Source: Brachionus manjavacas | Lineage: Eukaryota > Rotifera > Eurotatoria > Ploima > Brachionidae | Direction of reading: 5' to 3' | Assembly (NCBI GenBank): GCA_019054805.1 | Contig: JAHQIY010000018.1 | Location: 186,001 to 250,000, forward strand | DNA length: 64,000 bases | Shown: piece after piece, positions 41,752 through 51,867 of the stretch | How positions within the stretch are numbered: position 1 is the stretch's first letter | Layout: each line of letters opens with the position of its first letter | Made by a program: the position numbers and the translations under genes | Notes under the pieces: model-generated | The model's input: only the letters and a program-made list of their open reading frames with translations | What the model was told of the DNA's origin: nothing | The model's database searches: none

Positions 41752-42377
41752 TCCCAAGTACGGATGAGAAAATGAGGAGGGGCGGTGATGATGCAGATGC
41801 CTAGCGGCCGGGGCAAGGAGGCTTGCAAGCAAGAGCTAATTACATGTCTGGCAGACCCTTAGTACTTAGTGAAAAAAGTTAAGTATCTTTTTTTGGATAA
41901 GCTAGTATCCATCAATAGATACGCTTGCTTTGTGGTTCCAAGCTAGTCTAAATAGTTGTCGAGTTCGCAGCCATTTAGTGCTCGGATGAGTAGCGCTGTT
42001 TATGATGAACGTCCCATAGTATTTTTGGCGGCAGATTGTTGAGTCGTAACCATACCGATGACGGTCCCAAGTACGGATGAGAAAATGAGGAGGGGCGGTG
42101 ATGATGCAGATGCCTAGCGGCCGGGGCAAGGAGGCTTGCAAGCAAGAGCTAATGACATGTCTGGCAGACCCTTAGTACTTAGTGAAAAAAGTTAAGTATC
42201 TTTTTTTGGAAAAGCTAGTATCCATCTATAGATACGCTTGCTTTGTGGTTCCAAGCTAGTCTAAAGTGTTGTCGAGTTCGCAGCCATTAAGTGCTCGGAT
42301 GAGTGGCGCTGTTTATGATGAACGTCCCATAGTTACTTTGGCGGCAGATTGTTGAGTCGTAACCATACCGATGCCGG
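41752..42377. repeat. Two short (313-bp) satellite units lacking the A-rich module
   Basis: Between about 41.75 and 42.38 kb the second boundary motif (gccggtcccaagtacggatga at about 41747, gacggtcccaagtacggatga at about 42060) leads straight into 'gagaaaatgaggagggg', the start of the GC-richer module, instead of into the A-rich module. Two successive units are therefore about 313 bp long. Both carry the private changes 'aagtacgg' and 'aagctagtatcc', so one shortened unit was probably made once and then duplicated. Confidence 0.85.
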
Positions 42378-45158
42378 TCCCAAGTCCGGATGAAAAAATG
42401 GGAGGGAGACTAATCAGCACATAAATACCGAGTTTTGTCGATAGCCAAGAAAAAATTTTTTTGAAAAAAAAAGTCTATTAGACTTACAGCAAAAATAGAT
42501 TAAGATAAACATTCTTTGGTCAATATATTTATAACAAATATTTTGAATAGAAAAAAATTATTTTCAAAAAAAAATGCAATACTGCTAACTCTACCATTGG
42601 CCGGTCCCAAGTCAGGATGAGAAAATGAGGAGGGGCGGTGATGATGCAGATGCCTAGCGGCCGGGGCAAGGAGGCTTGCAAGCAAGAGCTAATGACATGT
42701 ATGGCAGACCCTTAGTACTTAGTGAAAAAAGTTAAGTATCTTTTTTTGGATATGCTTGTATCCATCTATAGATACGCTTGGTTTGTGGTTCCAAGCTAGT
42801 CTAAATAGTTGTCGAGTTCGCAGCCATTAAGTGCTCGGATGAGTGGCGCTGTTTATGACTAACGTCCCATAGTAACTTTGGCGGCAGATTGTTGAGTCGT
42901 AACCATACCGATGCCGGTCCCAAGTCCGGATGAAAAAATGGGAGGGAGACTAATCAGCACATAAATACCGAGTTTTGTCGATAGCGAAGAAAAAGTATAT
43001 TTCGAAAAAAGTCTATTAGACTTACAGCAAAAAAAGATTAAGATAAACATTCTTTGGTCAATTTATTTACAACAAATATTTTGAATGGAAAAAATTATTT
43101 TCAAAAAAATGCAATACTGCTAACTCTACCATTGGCCGGTCCCAAGTCAGGATGAGAAAATGAGGAGGGGCGGTGATGATGCAGATGCCTAGCGGCCGGG
43201 GCAAGGAGGCTTGCAAGCAAGAGCTAATGACATGTCTGGCAGACCCTTAGTACCTAGTGAAAAAGTTAAGTATCTTTTTTGGATATGCTTGTATCCATCT
43301 ATAGATACGCTTGGTTTGTGGTTCCAAGCTAGTCTAAATAGTTGTCGAGTTCGCAGCCATTAAGTGCTCGGATGAGTGGCGCTGTTTATGATGAACGTCC
43401 CATAGTAACTTTGGCGGCAGATTGTTGAGTCGTAACCATACCGATGCCGGTCCCAAGTCCGGATGAAAAAATGGGAGGGAGACTAATCAGCACATAAATA
43501 CCGAGTTTTGTCGATAGCGAAGAAAAAGTTTATTTCGAAAAAAAAAGTCTATTAGACTTACAGCAAAAAAAGATTAAGATAAACATTCTTTGGTCAATTT
43601 ATTTACAACAAATATTTTGAATGGAAAAAAATTATTTTCAAAAAAAAATGCAATACTGCTAACTCTACCATTGGCCGGTCCCAAGTCCGGATGAGAAAAT
43701 GAGGAGGGGCGGTGATGATGCAGATGCCTAGCGGCTGGGGCAAGGAGGCTTGCAAGCAAGAGCTAATGACATGTCTGGCAGACCCTTAGTACTTAGTGAA
43801 AAAAGTTAAGTATCTTTTTTTGGATATGCTTGTATCCATCTAAAGATACGCTTGGTTTGTGGTTCCAAGCTAGTCTAAATAGTTGTCGAGTTCGCAGCCA
43901 TTAAGTGCTCGGATGAGTGGCGCTGTTTATGATGAACGTCCCATAGTAACTTTGGCGGCAGATTGTTGAGTCGTAACCATACCGATGCCGGTCCCAAGTC
44001 CGGATGAAAAAATGGGAGGGAGACTAATCAGCACATAAATACCGAGTTTTGTCGATAGCCAAGAAAAAGTTTATTTCGATAAAAAGAGTCTATTAGACTT
44101 ACAGCAAAAAAAGATTAAGATAAACATTCTTTGGTCAATTTATTTACAACAAATATTTTGAATAGAAAAAAATTATTTTCAAAAAAAAATGCAATACCGC
44201 TAACTCTACCATTGGCCGGTCCCAAGTCCGGATGAGAAAATGAGGAGGGGCGGTGATGATGCAGATGCCTAGCGGCCGGGGCAAGGAGGCTTGCAAGCAA
44301 GAGCTAATGACATGTCTGGCAGACCCTTAGTACCTAGTGAAAAAAGTTAAGTATCTTTTTTGGATATGCTTGTATCCATCTATAGATACGCTTGGTTTGT
44401 GGTTCCAAGCTAGTCTAAATAGTTGTCGAGTTCGCAGCCATTAAGTGCTCGGATGAGTGGCGCTGTTTATGATGAACGTCCCATAGTAACTTTGGCGGCA
44501 GATTGTTGAGTCGTAACCATACCGATGCCGGTCCCAAGTCCGGATGAAAAAATGGGAGGGAGACTAATCAGCACATAAATACCGAGTTTTGTCGATAGCG
44601 AAGAAAAAGTTTATTTCGAAAAAAGTCTATTAGACTTACAGCAAAAAAAGATTAAGATAAACATTCTTTGGTCAATTTATTTACAACAAATATTTTGAAT
44701 GGAAAAAATTATTTTCAAAAAAATGCAATACTGCTAACTCTACCATTGGCCGGTCCCAAGTCCGGATGAGAAAATGAGGAGGGGCGGTGATGATGCAGAT
44801 GCCTAGCGGCTGGGGCAAGGAGGCTTGCAAGCAAGAGCTAATGACATGTCTGGCAGACCCTTAGTACTTAGTGAAAAAAGTTAAGTATCTTTTTTTGGAT
44901 ATGCTTGTATCCATCTAAAGATACGCTTGGTTTGTGGTTCCAAGCTAGTCTAAATAGTTGTCGAGTTCGCAGCCATTAAGTGCTCGGATGAGTGGCGCTG
45001 TTTATGATGAACGTCCCATAGTAACTTTGGCGGCAGATTGTTGAGTCGTAACCATACCGATGCCGGTCCCAAGTCCGGATGAAAAAATGGGAGGGAGACT
45101 AATCAGCACATAAATACCGAGTTTTGTCGATAGCCAAGAAAAAGTTTTTTTTGAAAAA

Positions 45159-45288
45159 TGTCACCATCGCCTCGGTCACTATTGTCTTGAACCGTATCAT
45201 CATCTGATAGCCAATTTGACGTTTCCAAATATTCATGTAAATAGTAAGTCGGTGAATAGCTATTTGGTCTCTCGAGGTTATCTCTTAA
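45159..45288 (-). pseudogene. Coding-like exon cut off by the right edge of the satellite
   Basis: On the minus strand, a splice-acceptor-like 'attatag' at 45289-45295 is followed by 43 codons without a stop, beginning L-R-D-N-L-E-R-P-N and including W-L-S-D-D-D-T-V-Q-D-N-S. The base composition is clearly less AT-rich than the flanks. At 45158 the sequence turns abruptly into satellite and the frame soon ends. I do not recognise the protein. It could be the stump of a gene broken when the array formed, a captured fragment, or a chance open frame; no partner exon was found between it and the kinesin gene. Confidence 0.4.
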
Positions 45289-45835
45289 CTATAATTTCAT
45301 ATTTTGATTCCAAAACAGTTCTTGTTCTTCAGCATATCATGATTTTAAAAAAAGTCATTGAAAATATCGGTTACAAATTAATCAATTTTATTTTTTTCAT
45401 GCTATTGAATGAATTTAGAAAAAATGTCTAAAAAATTCTCATTTATTAATATAATAGCTTAATGTGTCATATTTACTAAAGATACAAGTTACGTCATATT
45501 TGCTCAGTGTTAGATTTAAAAAAAAAGTAAATTTTAAATTGTAAAATAATCATCAATACAGACTTTGAATTAGTTTAAAATTATAGAAAAAAAATTATAT
45601 ATTTTATATCCAGCATAAAATCGAGATTAAATAAAACATGGTCAAAGATTAGATAATAATTGAAGTGATAGAAGAAAAAGAAGAAGAGCGTCAAATCGAA
45701 TCAAATTTTGAGACCTCCAAACATGAAAAAAGGGCAAAAAGAAAAAAAAACCAAAGAAAAAAAATACAATAAAAATCAAGTTAATAAAAATTTTTTTTTT
45801 CTTTTTTTCTCAAGTAAACAAAATCGATTGATTGA
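45289..45835. other. AT-rich spacer between the array edge and the kinesin-13 gene
   Basis: Mostly low-complexity A/T; it holds the 3' UTR of the minus-strand kinesin gene. A possible plus-strand exon lies at 45653-45771: after 'aaagattag' a roughly 40-codon frame very rich in Glu and Lys runs to a TAA. It may be a chance product of A-rich DNA and is not called as a gene. Confidence 0.5.
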
Positions 45836-48166
45836 TTAATTTTTACGAAATTTCGGATTCTGAATAGTCTTGGATATCTTTTCCTCTTTGAGCATACCTT
45901 CCTTGAATAGAGCGAGCTTCTTCTGCAAATTAATCAACATGTTCATATTGTGATTGATCACATTGTCCAAACGAGTGGCATACTCTTCGCGGTCATAATC
46001 GACCACCTTGATAGTCTCTTCATAGATGCGCTCATACTCAGTGGTCCACTTGTGGTTGTCGCGGATTAAATCGCCATGCGACTCGAGCACTTGTTCCTCC
46101 ATGTCTTGGAGCTCGGCCAGCGTTTCCTGCAGATCATTCATAGCGTGTGACACATCATCTTCGCCCTCGTACTCCTCTTCTTCGTCCTCTTCATTTCCAT
46201 CACTGTACTTCAGCCTGTACTCTTCCTCTTCTTCGTTGTTCTCCTTCAAATTGACCTCGTCAGTGCCGAGCTCCTTGACTCGGTCCGCATAGCGCAGAGT
46301 GTTCAGCGTGTGCTCTACGTCGCTGTTGCCGGGCGAGATCATGGCAATCATGCACACTTTGGAATGCTCGCCAATGAACGAGTCTCTGAGCACCTTGGTG
46401 AGAGTGGAGCCGCGGAAGGGCACGTGAGCATCGCGTCTGCCCAGCGCGCGAATGCACTCCTTGAGCGCCAGCAAGGACTTGTTGATCTCGGCTCCTTCCA
46501 TTCTGGTGATGCGGTCCGACGACGAGGTGTCCTTGCCGCGCTCACTTCCGGCCAAGTCGATCAGCGACACTTTGCCGTGCTCTTTTTTGCTCTTGTTTCT
46601 GAGGATTATTTGAAAGACGGCGTGAGAGCGGGAGGAGTGCGCGTTGGCCGATGTGGTGCCCGATGTGCGAATGTTCATGCCGTACTGAATGCAGCCCAGT
46701 ACGTCCTCTACCGAGGTCAATATTTGCTCGCGCAGGTCCACCACTTGCACCTGGTTTTTGTGGTCTTCGAGCACGCGCAGCTTTTTCTTGTTGTTCAGCA
46801 GATCGTACACTTTGCCACAGTAGATCTCAAAAAATGTGCAATAGACTTCCAGTTGGTTCTTGAATTTGCCGTTCACTTGTTTGAACACGTCTCTGGCGGT
46901 CAGCGCGTATATACCCTTTGAGCAGTCCACATTTTTTTGACTAAAATCTCCCCCCATTGTCTAAAAAGAATAAATTTTTTGAAAAAAATTCTTATTTTTT
47001 TATTTTTATCAGTATTACAAAGGTTTTTCCACTCCCGGTCTGGCCATAGGCAAAGCACATGGCATTGCCGCCTTGGAAAATGTTGTTGACCAAGGGCTGA
47101 GCTGTGTAGCGGTAGACTAGGTCGTTGGACGTGCTCTCGTCGAACGCAAAGTCAAAGCGAAACTTCTGGTTGTCCAAATACTTGGTCAAGTCGACTTTGC
47201 ACTTGGGCAAGTGGACAAGACACAAGTCCTTGTTGGGCATGGTGATCACGTCAATGTCTTTTTTGGATATTTCCTTTTTGTTGATGGGCCGCTTGCGCAC
47301 ACACACACAAATGCGCATGTCCTGCACTGGCTCTGTGTTTGTGAGCCGGGTGAAGTCAAGCGAGGCGCGAAACTCAGTTATCATGTTGGCAAACTCCCAT
47401 GCTGGCACCGATGTGTCGATTTCGTTCAGCTTTTGTCTTTTTTCCTCTTGGGTTGCGCGACGCTGCTCGCGATTCTTCTTTATTTTTTCGATTTCTTTGA
47501 CCACATTGGACTTGCGGCGCATTTCTGAACCAGACAAAAAATTGAAAGAAAAAAAATTTAATTTTCATTTTAAAAAAATGTTTGCTTTGAAGAGACTGAC
47601 CATCGTTGTTGTTGTTGTTGTTGTTGACTTTTTTGTTTCGTTTGTCATCCATGGACTCTGAGTTTGGATAGAAGTCGGAAGAAGCGACTGTGTTGCGACT
47701 GGTCTGCGGCACAGGTTGCTGGAGCACAGTGCCAGGACCCTGGGTCTGTCTGTGCACAGGCCTCCTGCTGCCGTTCGCCTGACCATTCGTGTGTCCATTG
47801 ATGGTCGCTCCGTTATCTACTAATTTAGATTAGTTAAAGCAGACGCGGCCAGTTTAGGTTGGTTTACTTGAATTGGTGCCGGCAGCGGCCGCCACTCGGC
47901 TGTTTTTGGGCGCGAACAACGCGCTGTTCAAGGCGTAAATGGCCTCGAGCTCGATTTCCTTGCCCTTGGTCTCGTTCCTTTCGGACCACTCGACCGACAC
48001 TGAGCTCGAGCCCGGATGCACCTGCGTCACCACTGCTTGGTGAATGCGTCCTAAAGAGAAACATTTATTTTTACTTTATTTTTTTTTTCCCAAAAAGAAA
48101 AGGTGTACCATCGGAACGCTGGATGTTCACATTGACGCCTTCTCTGATACTTCCAAAATCAGCCAT
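45836..48166 (-). CDS. Kinesin-13 (KIF2/MCAK-type microtubule depolymerase), 5 exons, 696 aa
   Basis: Kinesin-13s use ATP to remove tubulin from microtubule ends, in spindle and cilium length control. Exons (minus strand): 48166-48109, 48050-47868, 47819-47601, 47524-47019 and 46960-45836; introns are 58, 48, 76 and 58 nt, and all joins keep frame. Residues 1-80 are the conserved N-terminal domain (GRIHQAVV, then [15 protein letters not shown]). An Asn-repeat linker follows, then a basic coiled neck (155-223, starting [13 protein letters not shown]). The motor spans about 224-553: [10 protein letters not shown], the kinesin-13 KVD finger at 263-265, P-loop GQTGSGKT at 314-321, switch I NAHSSRSH at 428-435, switch [10 protein letters not shown] at 457-464, and the class-specific KEC at 489-491. 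An acidic stretch (562-591) precedes a C-terminal coiled region. The length matches human KIF2A (about 706). Switch II reads S where KIF2A has N. Family assignment is very firm; which KIF2 paralogue is not resolved. Confidence 0.96.
47604..47625. repeat. Coding GTT/AAC trinucleotide microsatellite
   Basis: An uninterrupted (GTT)n run on the plus strand encodes a run of asparagines in exon 3 of the kinesin gene, in the linker before the motor neck. It is a likely length-polymorphic spot that should not disturb the motor. Confidence 0.85.
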
Positions 48167-48324
48167 TTTTCTTCTGATCTTTTTTTTGATTGTTTTTTTT
48201 CTCCAAAATTCGTAATAAATATTATTTTAAGCAATTTTTTAATTTTATTATTTTAATAGAAAAAAAAATTATTTTAAATTTCTAAATGTGAATAACAAAG
48301 AAAAGAGTAAGAACTAAGCGATGA

Positions 48325-48403
48325 ATGTGTCGCTTGGCGATCTGCAATGCTTATCACCAGCTCTTATTTGATTGACAATTGGTGGCGCCCAATCCAAGCG
48401 ACT
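48325..48403 (-). promoter_or_regulatory. Candidate kinesin-13 promoter segment (paired CCAAT boxes, GC-rich core)
   Basis: About 160-240 bp upstream of the kinesin ATG is a short GC-richer island in AT-rich DNA. It has a CCAAT on the plus strand (48389-48393), one on the minus strand (ATTGG, 48378-48382), a GGCGCC between them and a 9-bp inverted repeat GTCGCTTGG/CCAAGCGAC flanking. Opposed CCAAT boxes with a GC core are typical of cell-cycle gene promoters in other animals; the role here is inferred. Confidence 0.3.
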
Positions 48404-49872
48404 AAGCATGACATTTGGGCTGCATTTTTGGCAAAAAAAGAAAAGAAAAAAAATTTAAACGAAAAATTTAATTAAATTTATTGCAAGAAATAGATTTTTG
48501 CATGTAGTCTCAAGATTAATGAATGCAAATATTTGAATAAGTATGTGTGTGAGAGTGTGTGTGTGCGAGTGAGTGAAGATAAACTGAGCGCTAATAACCA
48601 GTTAATTCGAAAAAGTATACCCGCATGCAAATTCGAACAAGTGTGGCTAGGAACATTATGTGCACATTTTATATTCACGGCCTTGTTTACTTGAAACTAT
48701 AACAACGCCAATTTACCTCAATTGGTACGTAGTCAAGCACTTGCATTATTCCGCACAGACCTCAATTGTTAGGCCCAGTTTTTGCATTGTTGATGAATAT
48801 TTGAACAAGGATTAGTCATTTATTTAGAGACCTTGGGCACTATTTTAGCTCAAGCGCTTGCCATCTATTTGGCAAGCCTTTGCAAAATTCTCAAATGTGA
48901 TCGAAAAAAATTTCTCTTGTAACCTTGTCACCAACAATTTGCATAAAACTTGCTAATAATTTCAAAAATCTGCTCTAGTAATTAATGCTCTATTAATTTG
49001 GTAATAGTTAAATTTTTTAAATATTTCAACTTTTTTTTTGATAAAAATTTTAATTAATGAAAACTTAAATTTTTTGATTATTGACAATGCCAAAAATTGG
49101 CATTACTTTTATTTAGAAAAATGCAAAATTTAAATCGAAAATTGGTTAAAAAAATTTGATACTTTTTATCATTTTTAAGTTTGACCCCATGCAAAAATTG
49201 GATAGAATAAAGACAATTTTTAAATTTTTTTTTAGAGCATAGAGTGGTGCTAAAAATCGATTAAATTACATTTTTTACGGTAGATTTAGCAATGTTTATT
49301 TTTGATAATTTTAGAATAATTTGGTGAAAAAAGTTTCCAAATTTTGGGAAAATTTAATTTAAGAAAATAAAAAAAACTTCAATTTTATTGACTTATTTTA
49401 TGCACAAATTCTAATAAAATTTTCTCTTTTTGAATTCACTTCAGTTTTTTTAATAAAAAAATTAGTAATCAAAAAGTTACTTTTTGTGAATATTACCAAC
49501 TATGTTTTGCATTTTGGAATAATAAATAAATATCAGAAATTGAATTTTTTCAGAAAAACTATGAAGATATCGTAAATTTATCAAAAAAAGTGTTAAATAT
49601 TCATCATAGATTAATTTGGTGAAAATTGAATTTAAGAAAATATATGAAATTCTAATTTTCGCAACAAAAAGATAATTATTAAATAAATAATTTTGACAAA
49701 ACTGAACAGTTTTGGAAAATTGATGGTGTTCATAAATTGAGACTTACTAACATTAAAAAAAAATAAAAAATTTAGCTATTTATTCAAATTTTTGTCTAAA
49801 AAAATCTTTTAAATTGCGTAATTTTACACTTCTTTATAACTTTTTATATGGACTACATAAATTCTGCAAAAC
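48404..49872. other. AT-rich intergenic region with a short TG microsatellite
   Basis: No gene is recognised. A TG/GA-rich simple repeat occupies about 48541-48577 (gtatgtgtgtgagagtgtgtgtgtgcgagtg split by single changes). The remainder to 49872 is low-complexity A/T. Confidence 0.55.
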
Positions 49873-50990
49873 TAATTATTATTTTTATTTATTTGTTTTC
49901 TGTATCGAGCTAGAGCTCCATCGGAATAAATGGCAATCAAAATAAAATAAAATATGCCAATTTAAACTCTTAAATAGTGATGTTTTGTTGCACACTTGTG
50001 CAGACTTTTGCAGACTTTCTGCAGACTTCGCTATTACATCAATCAAGATTGATCTGATCTCCTAACGAATTATAGTTTGTTAATATTTCTTGCTGCGACA
50101 CCCTAACAAGAAGAATTTAACACATTTTTTTGGACTCTAACCATGTTGACCATTAGGCGATCTCTAATTATTTTTCCCAGAACCATTTGCATCAGCCTTG
50201 TGAATAAGTGTACTTGTCGATAATTTTAAGGTTCAATTCTGCTTCCTTTCTTGAATGAAATTCTATTTATACCATCAGGTATGGTGTTTATCAGTTAGGT
50301 GAATAAATTTTACTTTTTAGATTATAAATCATTTTTTTTCGATGGAAAAAAGAGTTTATTTTCCAATTTTTTAACTTTATTTTCTTGAAATTGCAAAAGC
50401 ATTTTTATTTTTTATTTTGATTATTTTGATTTTTCTGGGACCAAAGATTTCTTATTTGCAAAATGCATTCAATAGGTCTAAGATCAATTATTTTATTGAA
50501 ATTATACCATTCACTTAAAGTTTTTACTGTAAAATTTAATAAACTTATCAGAACCGTTTCAAGATCTTTATCAAAGATGCTTGATTTTGTATCATCTGGA
50601 AACATTTTGAAATTAAAATTTTTAAAAATGAATGGTAAATCATTCACAAATATAAGAAAAAGAAGAGGGTCTAAAACTGATCCCTGAGGGTCACCTAATT
50701 TTAGTTTTGTAGTTTTGGAAATTTCACTGCCTATTCTTACTTTCTGAGATCTATTTTCAAAAACATTTGAAAGAATGCCAACAGAAGAATTATCATGCCA
50801 TATTGAAAAAGTTTTAAAAGTAACATTCTTAAGTCAATTAACAAAGAAGCAGTTATATACTCATGGATGACAGTTTGACAAGAATGTCCAAAACCATGTT
50901 GAACATTAAAGAAAATCTTATTCTTAATCTTATTTGATGTTAAAATTTTTGAAAATGAATGGTAAATCATTCACATATATAAGAAAAATA
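49873..50990 (-). mobile_element. Degenerate non-LTR retrotransposon (LINE) debris with scrambled RT pieces
   Basis: On the minus strand, 50970-50410 reads as reverse transcriptase: a region like Q-H-G-F-x-x-G-x-S-C-Q-T (about 50905-50870), then K-V-R-I-G-S, G-D-P-Q-G-S-V-L-D-P-L-L-F-L-I-F-V-N-D-L-P (50695-50630), then F-P-D-D-T-K, the catalytic box with Pro where Ala is normal (F/Y-A-D-D). A second stretch at about 50290-50130 carries the earlier RT block (G-S-R-I-E-P, N-Y-R-Q-V, then G-K-I-I-R-D-R-L). In an intact element it should come before QHGF, so the order is permuted. The 3' end is probably at about 49945-49873, where a short unique tail runs into (AAATAAATAAAAATAAT). Several stops and shifts show that it is dead. 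Clade is jockey/CR1-like at best. Confidence 0.8.
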
Positions 50991-51867
50991 ATGAAAAAAT
51001 TTATCAATTCTTCATTTTTTGATCTAAGATAAATAAAAAAATTCTTCCTTTTTTTGATAAATTAAAATTAAAGTTAAAAGAATATATAAAAAATACTACA
51101 ACATAGTGTTGCATACTTATTTGCACCTTTTTTGCCAAAAACAAAAAAAATTTTAATGTAAAAAAAGGCAAAAAAATAAACATCAATTAGATTTAAATTG
51201 AAAATGGATTTAATTTACCTAAAAAAATAGAAAATGAAAATTTCATTTTAGGCAAAAAGGTGCAAATAAGTATGTTACTCTTGGTTGCAGCATTTTTTAA
51301 ATAAATTTTGCTATCTTTAATTTTAAATTATCAAAAAAGAAGGAAGAATTTTAGTTCAATTCGAATTGAATTTTACAACGCCCTATAACCTTCAAATTAT
51401 ATTTTTTTATAAAAAAAAATTCTAAATCTAGCTAAATTTAAACAATTAAATTAAAAAGAAATTGAAAAAAAATCGTGTATAAAAGTCTTGAAATAATTTT
51501 TGTTGAACTAAATGCCGCTCAAAATCAGAGCAAATTAAGAAATTTTTTTACAAAAAACTTAAAAAAATTAAATTAAATTAATTTAAATTCATTCATTAAT
51601 AGAAATTTTTTTTTAGAAAAATTAAAAAACCTTCAAATTTTTTGAAGCTTTGAAAAACAAAGAGATTTTTTTAAATTATTTAAAAAATTTATTTTAAAAT
51701 CCTTCATTTACTTGAAAAATTCGAAATTTTAATAACAAAAACTCAGTCTAAGCAAATAAAAGAATAACAAAATTTTGATGTTAATTTTTAATTTAAAGCT
51801 TTATTAAAAAACTCAAGCTAAATTTACATATAAATCAACATTTGCATAAAATAGTCTGGCATTCACT
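50991..51867. other. AT-rich spacer upstream of NDUFA12
   Basis: Low-complexity A/T DNA apart from the small inverted-repeat element at 51116-51270. The NDUFA12 promoter and 5' UTR must lie in the right part, but no distinct motif is visible. Confidence 0.5.
51116..51270. mobile_element. 155-bp MITE with TA target-site duplication (Tc1/mariner-like)
   Basis: The left end CTTATTTGCACCTTTTTTGCC (51116-51136, quoted less its last base: CTTATTTGCACCTTTTTTGC) is the reverse complement of the right end GGCAAAAAGGTGCAAATAAG (51251-51270), apart from one T in a run. Both ends are bordered by TA (51114-51115 and 51271-51272). The interior is A/T-rich and non-coding. TA duplication with short inverted ends fits a non-autonomous Tc1/mariner-superfamily element. 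Confidence 0.78.

Larger units (their letters stand above)
3474..45158. repeat. Tandem satellite array, about 77 units of about 540 bp (41.7 kb)
   Basis: The same 537-544-bp unit repeats head to tail with no inverted copies and no inserted element that I can see. Neighbouring units differ mainly by A/T/G homopolymer length and a few substitutions. Each unit has two parts. A GC-richer part of 313 bp runs from 'ttggccggtcccaag' to 'accataccgatg'. An A-rich part of about 224-228 bp carries long A tracts and ends 'ctctaccattg'. Both parts open with the same motif of about 20 bp, so the unit looks like an old fusion of two sequences joined by a short direct repeat. Counting from the first-motif position 3691 to about 44749 gives about 75 full units plus two short 313-bp ones, with partial units at both ends. 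No transposase, RT, rRNA or tRNA gene is encoded. It is likely heterochromatic satellite DNA; centromere, B-chromosome or knob identity cannot be decided from sequence. Confidence 0.97.

Noticed and set aside
4429-44300. Dozens of 60-61-codon minus-strand open frames (M-L-A-S-L-L-A-P or M-Q-A-S-L-P-R-P starts), one per satellite unit
   Set aside because: They are the same satellite DNA read repeatedly. A-run length changes move the start between frames without harm, and many units lack the frame, so there is no sign of protein constraint.
3474-45158. CRISPR-like or rDNA-type array
   Set aside because: The units are contiguous 540-bp copies with no unique spacers, and no rRNA core sequence beyond the weak 5S-like trio.
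46026-46921. Open frames on the plus strand opposite the kinesin motor (up to 203 codons)
   Set aside because: Antisense shadows of a GC-richer coding exon; they match no family, while the minus strand is unmistakably kinesin.
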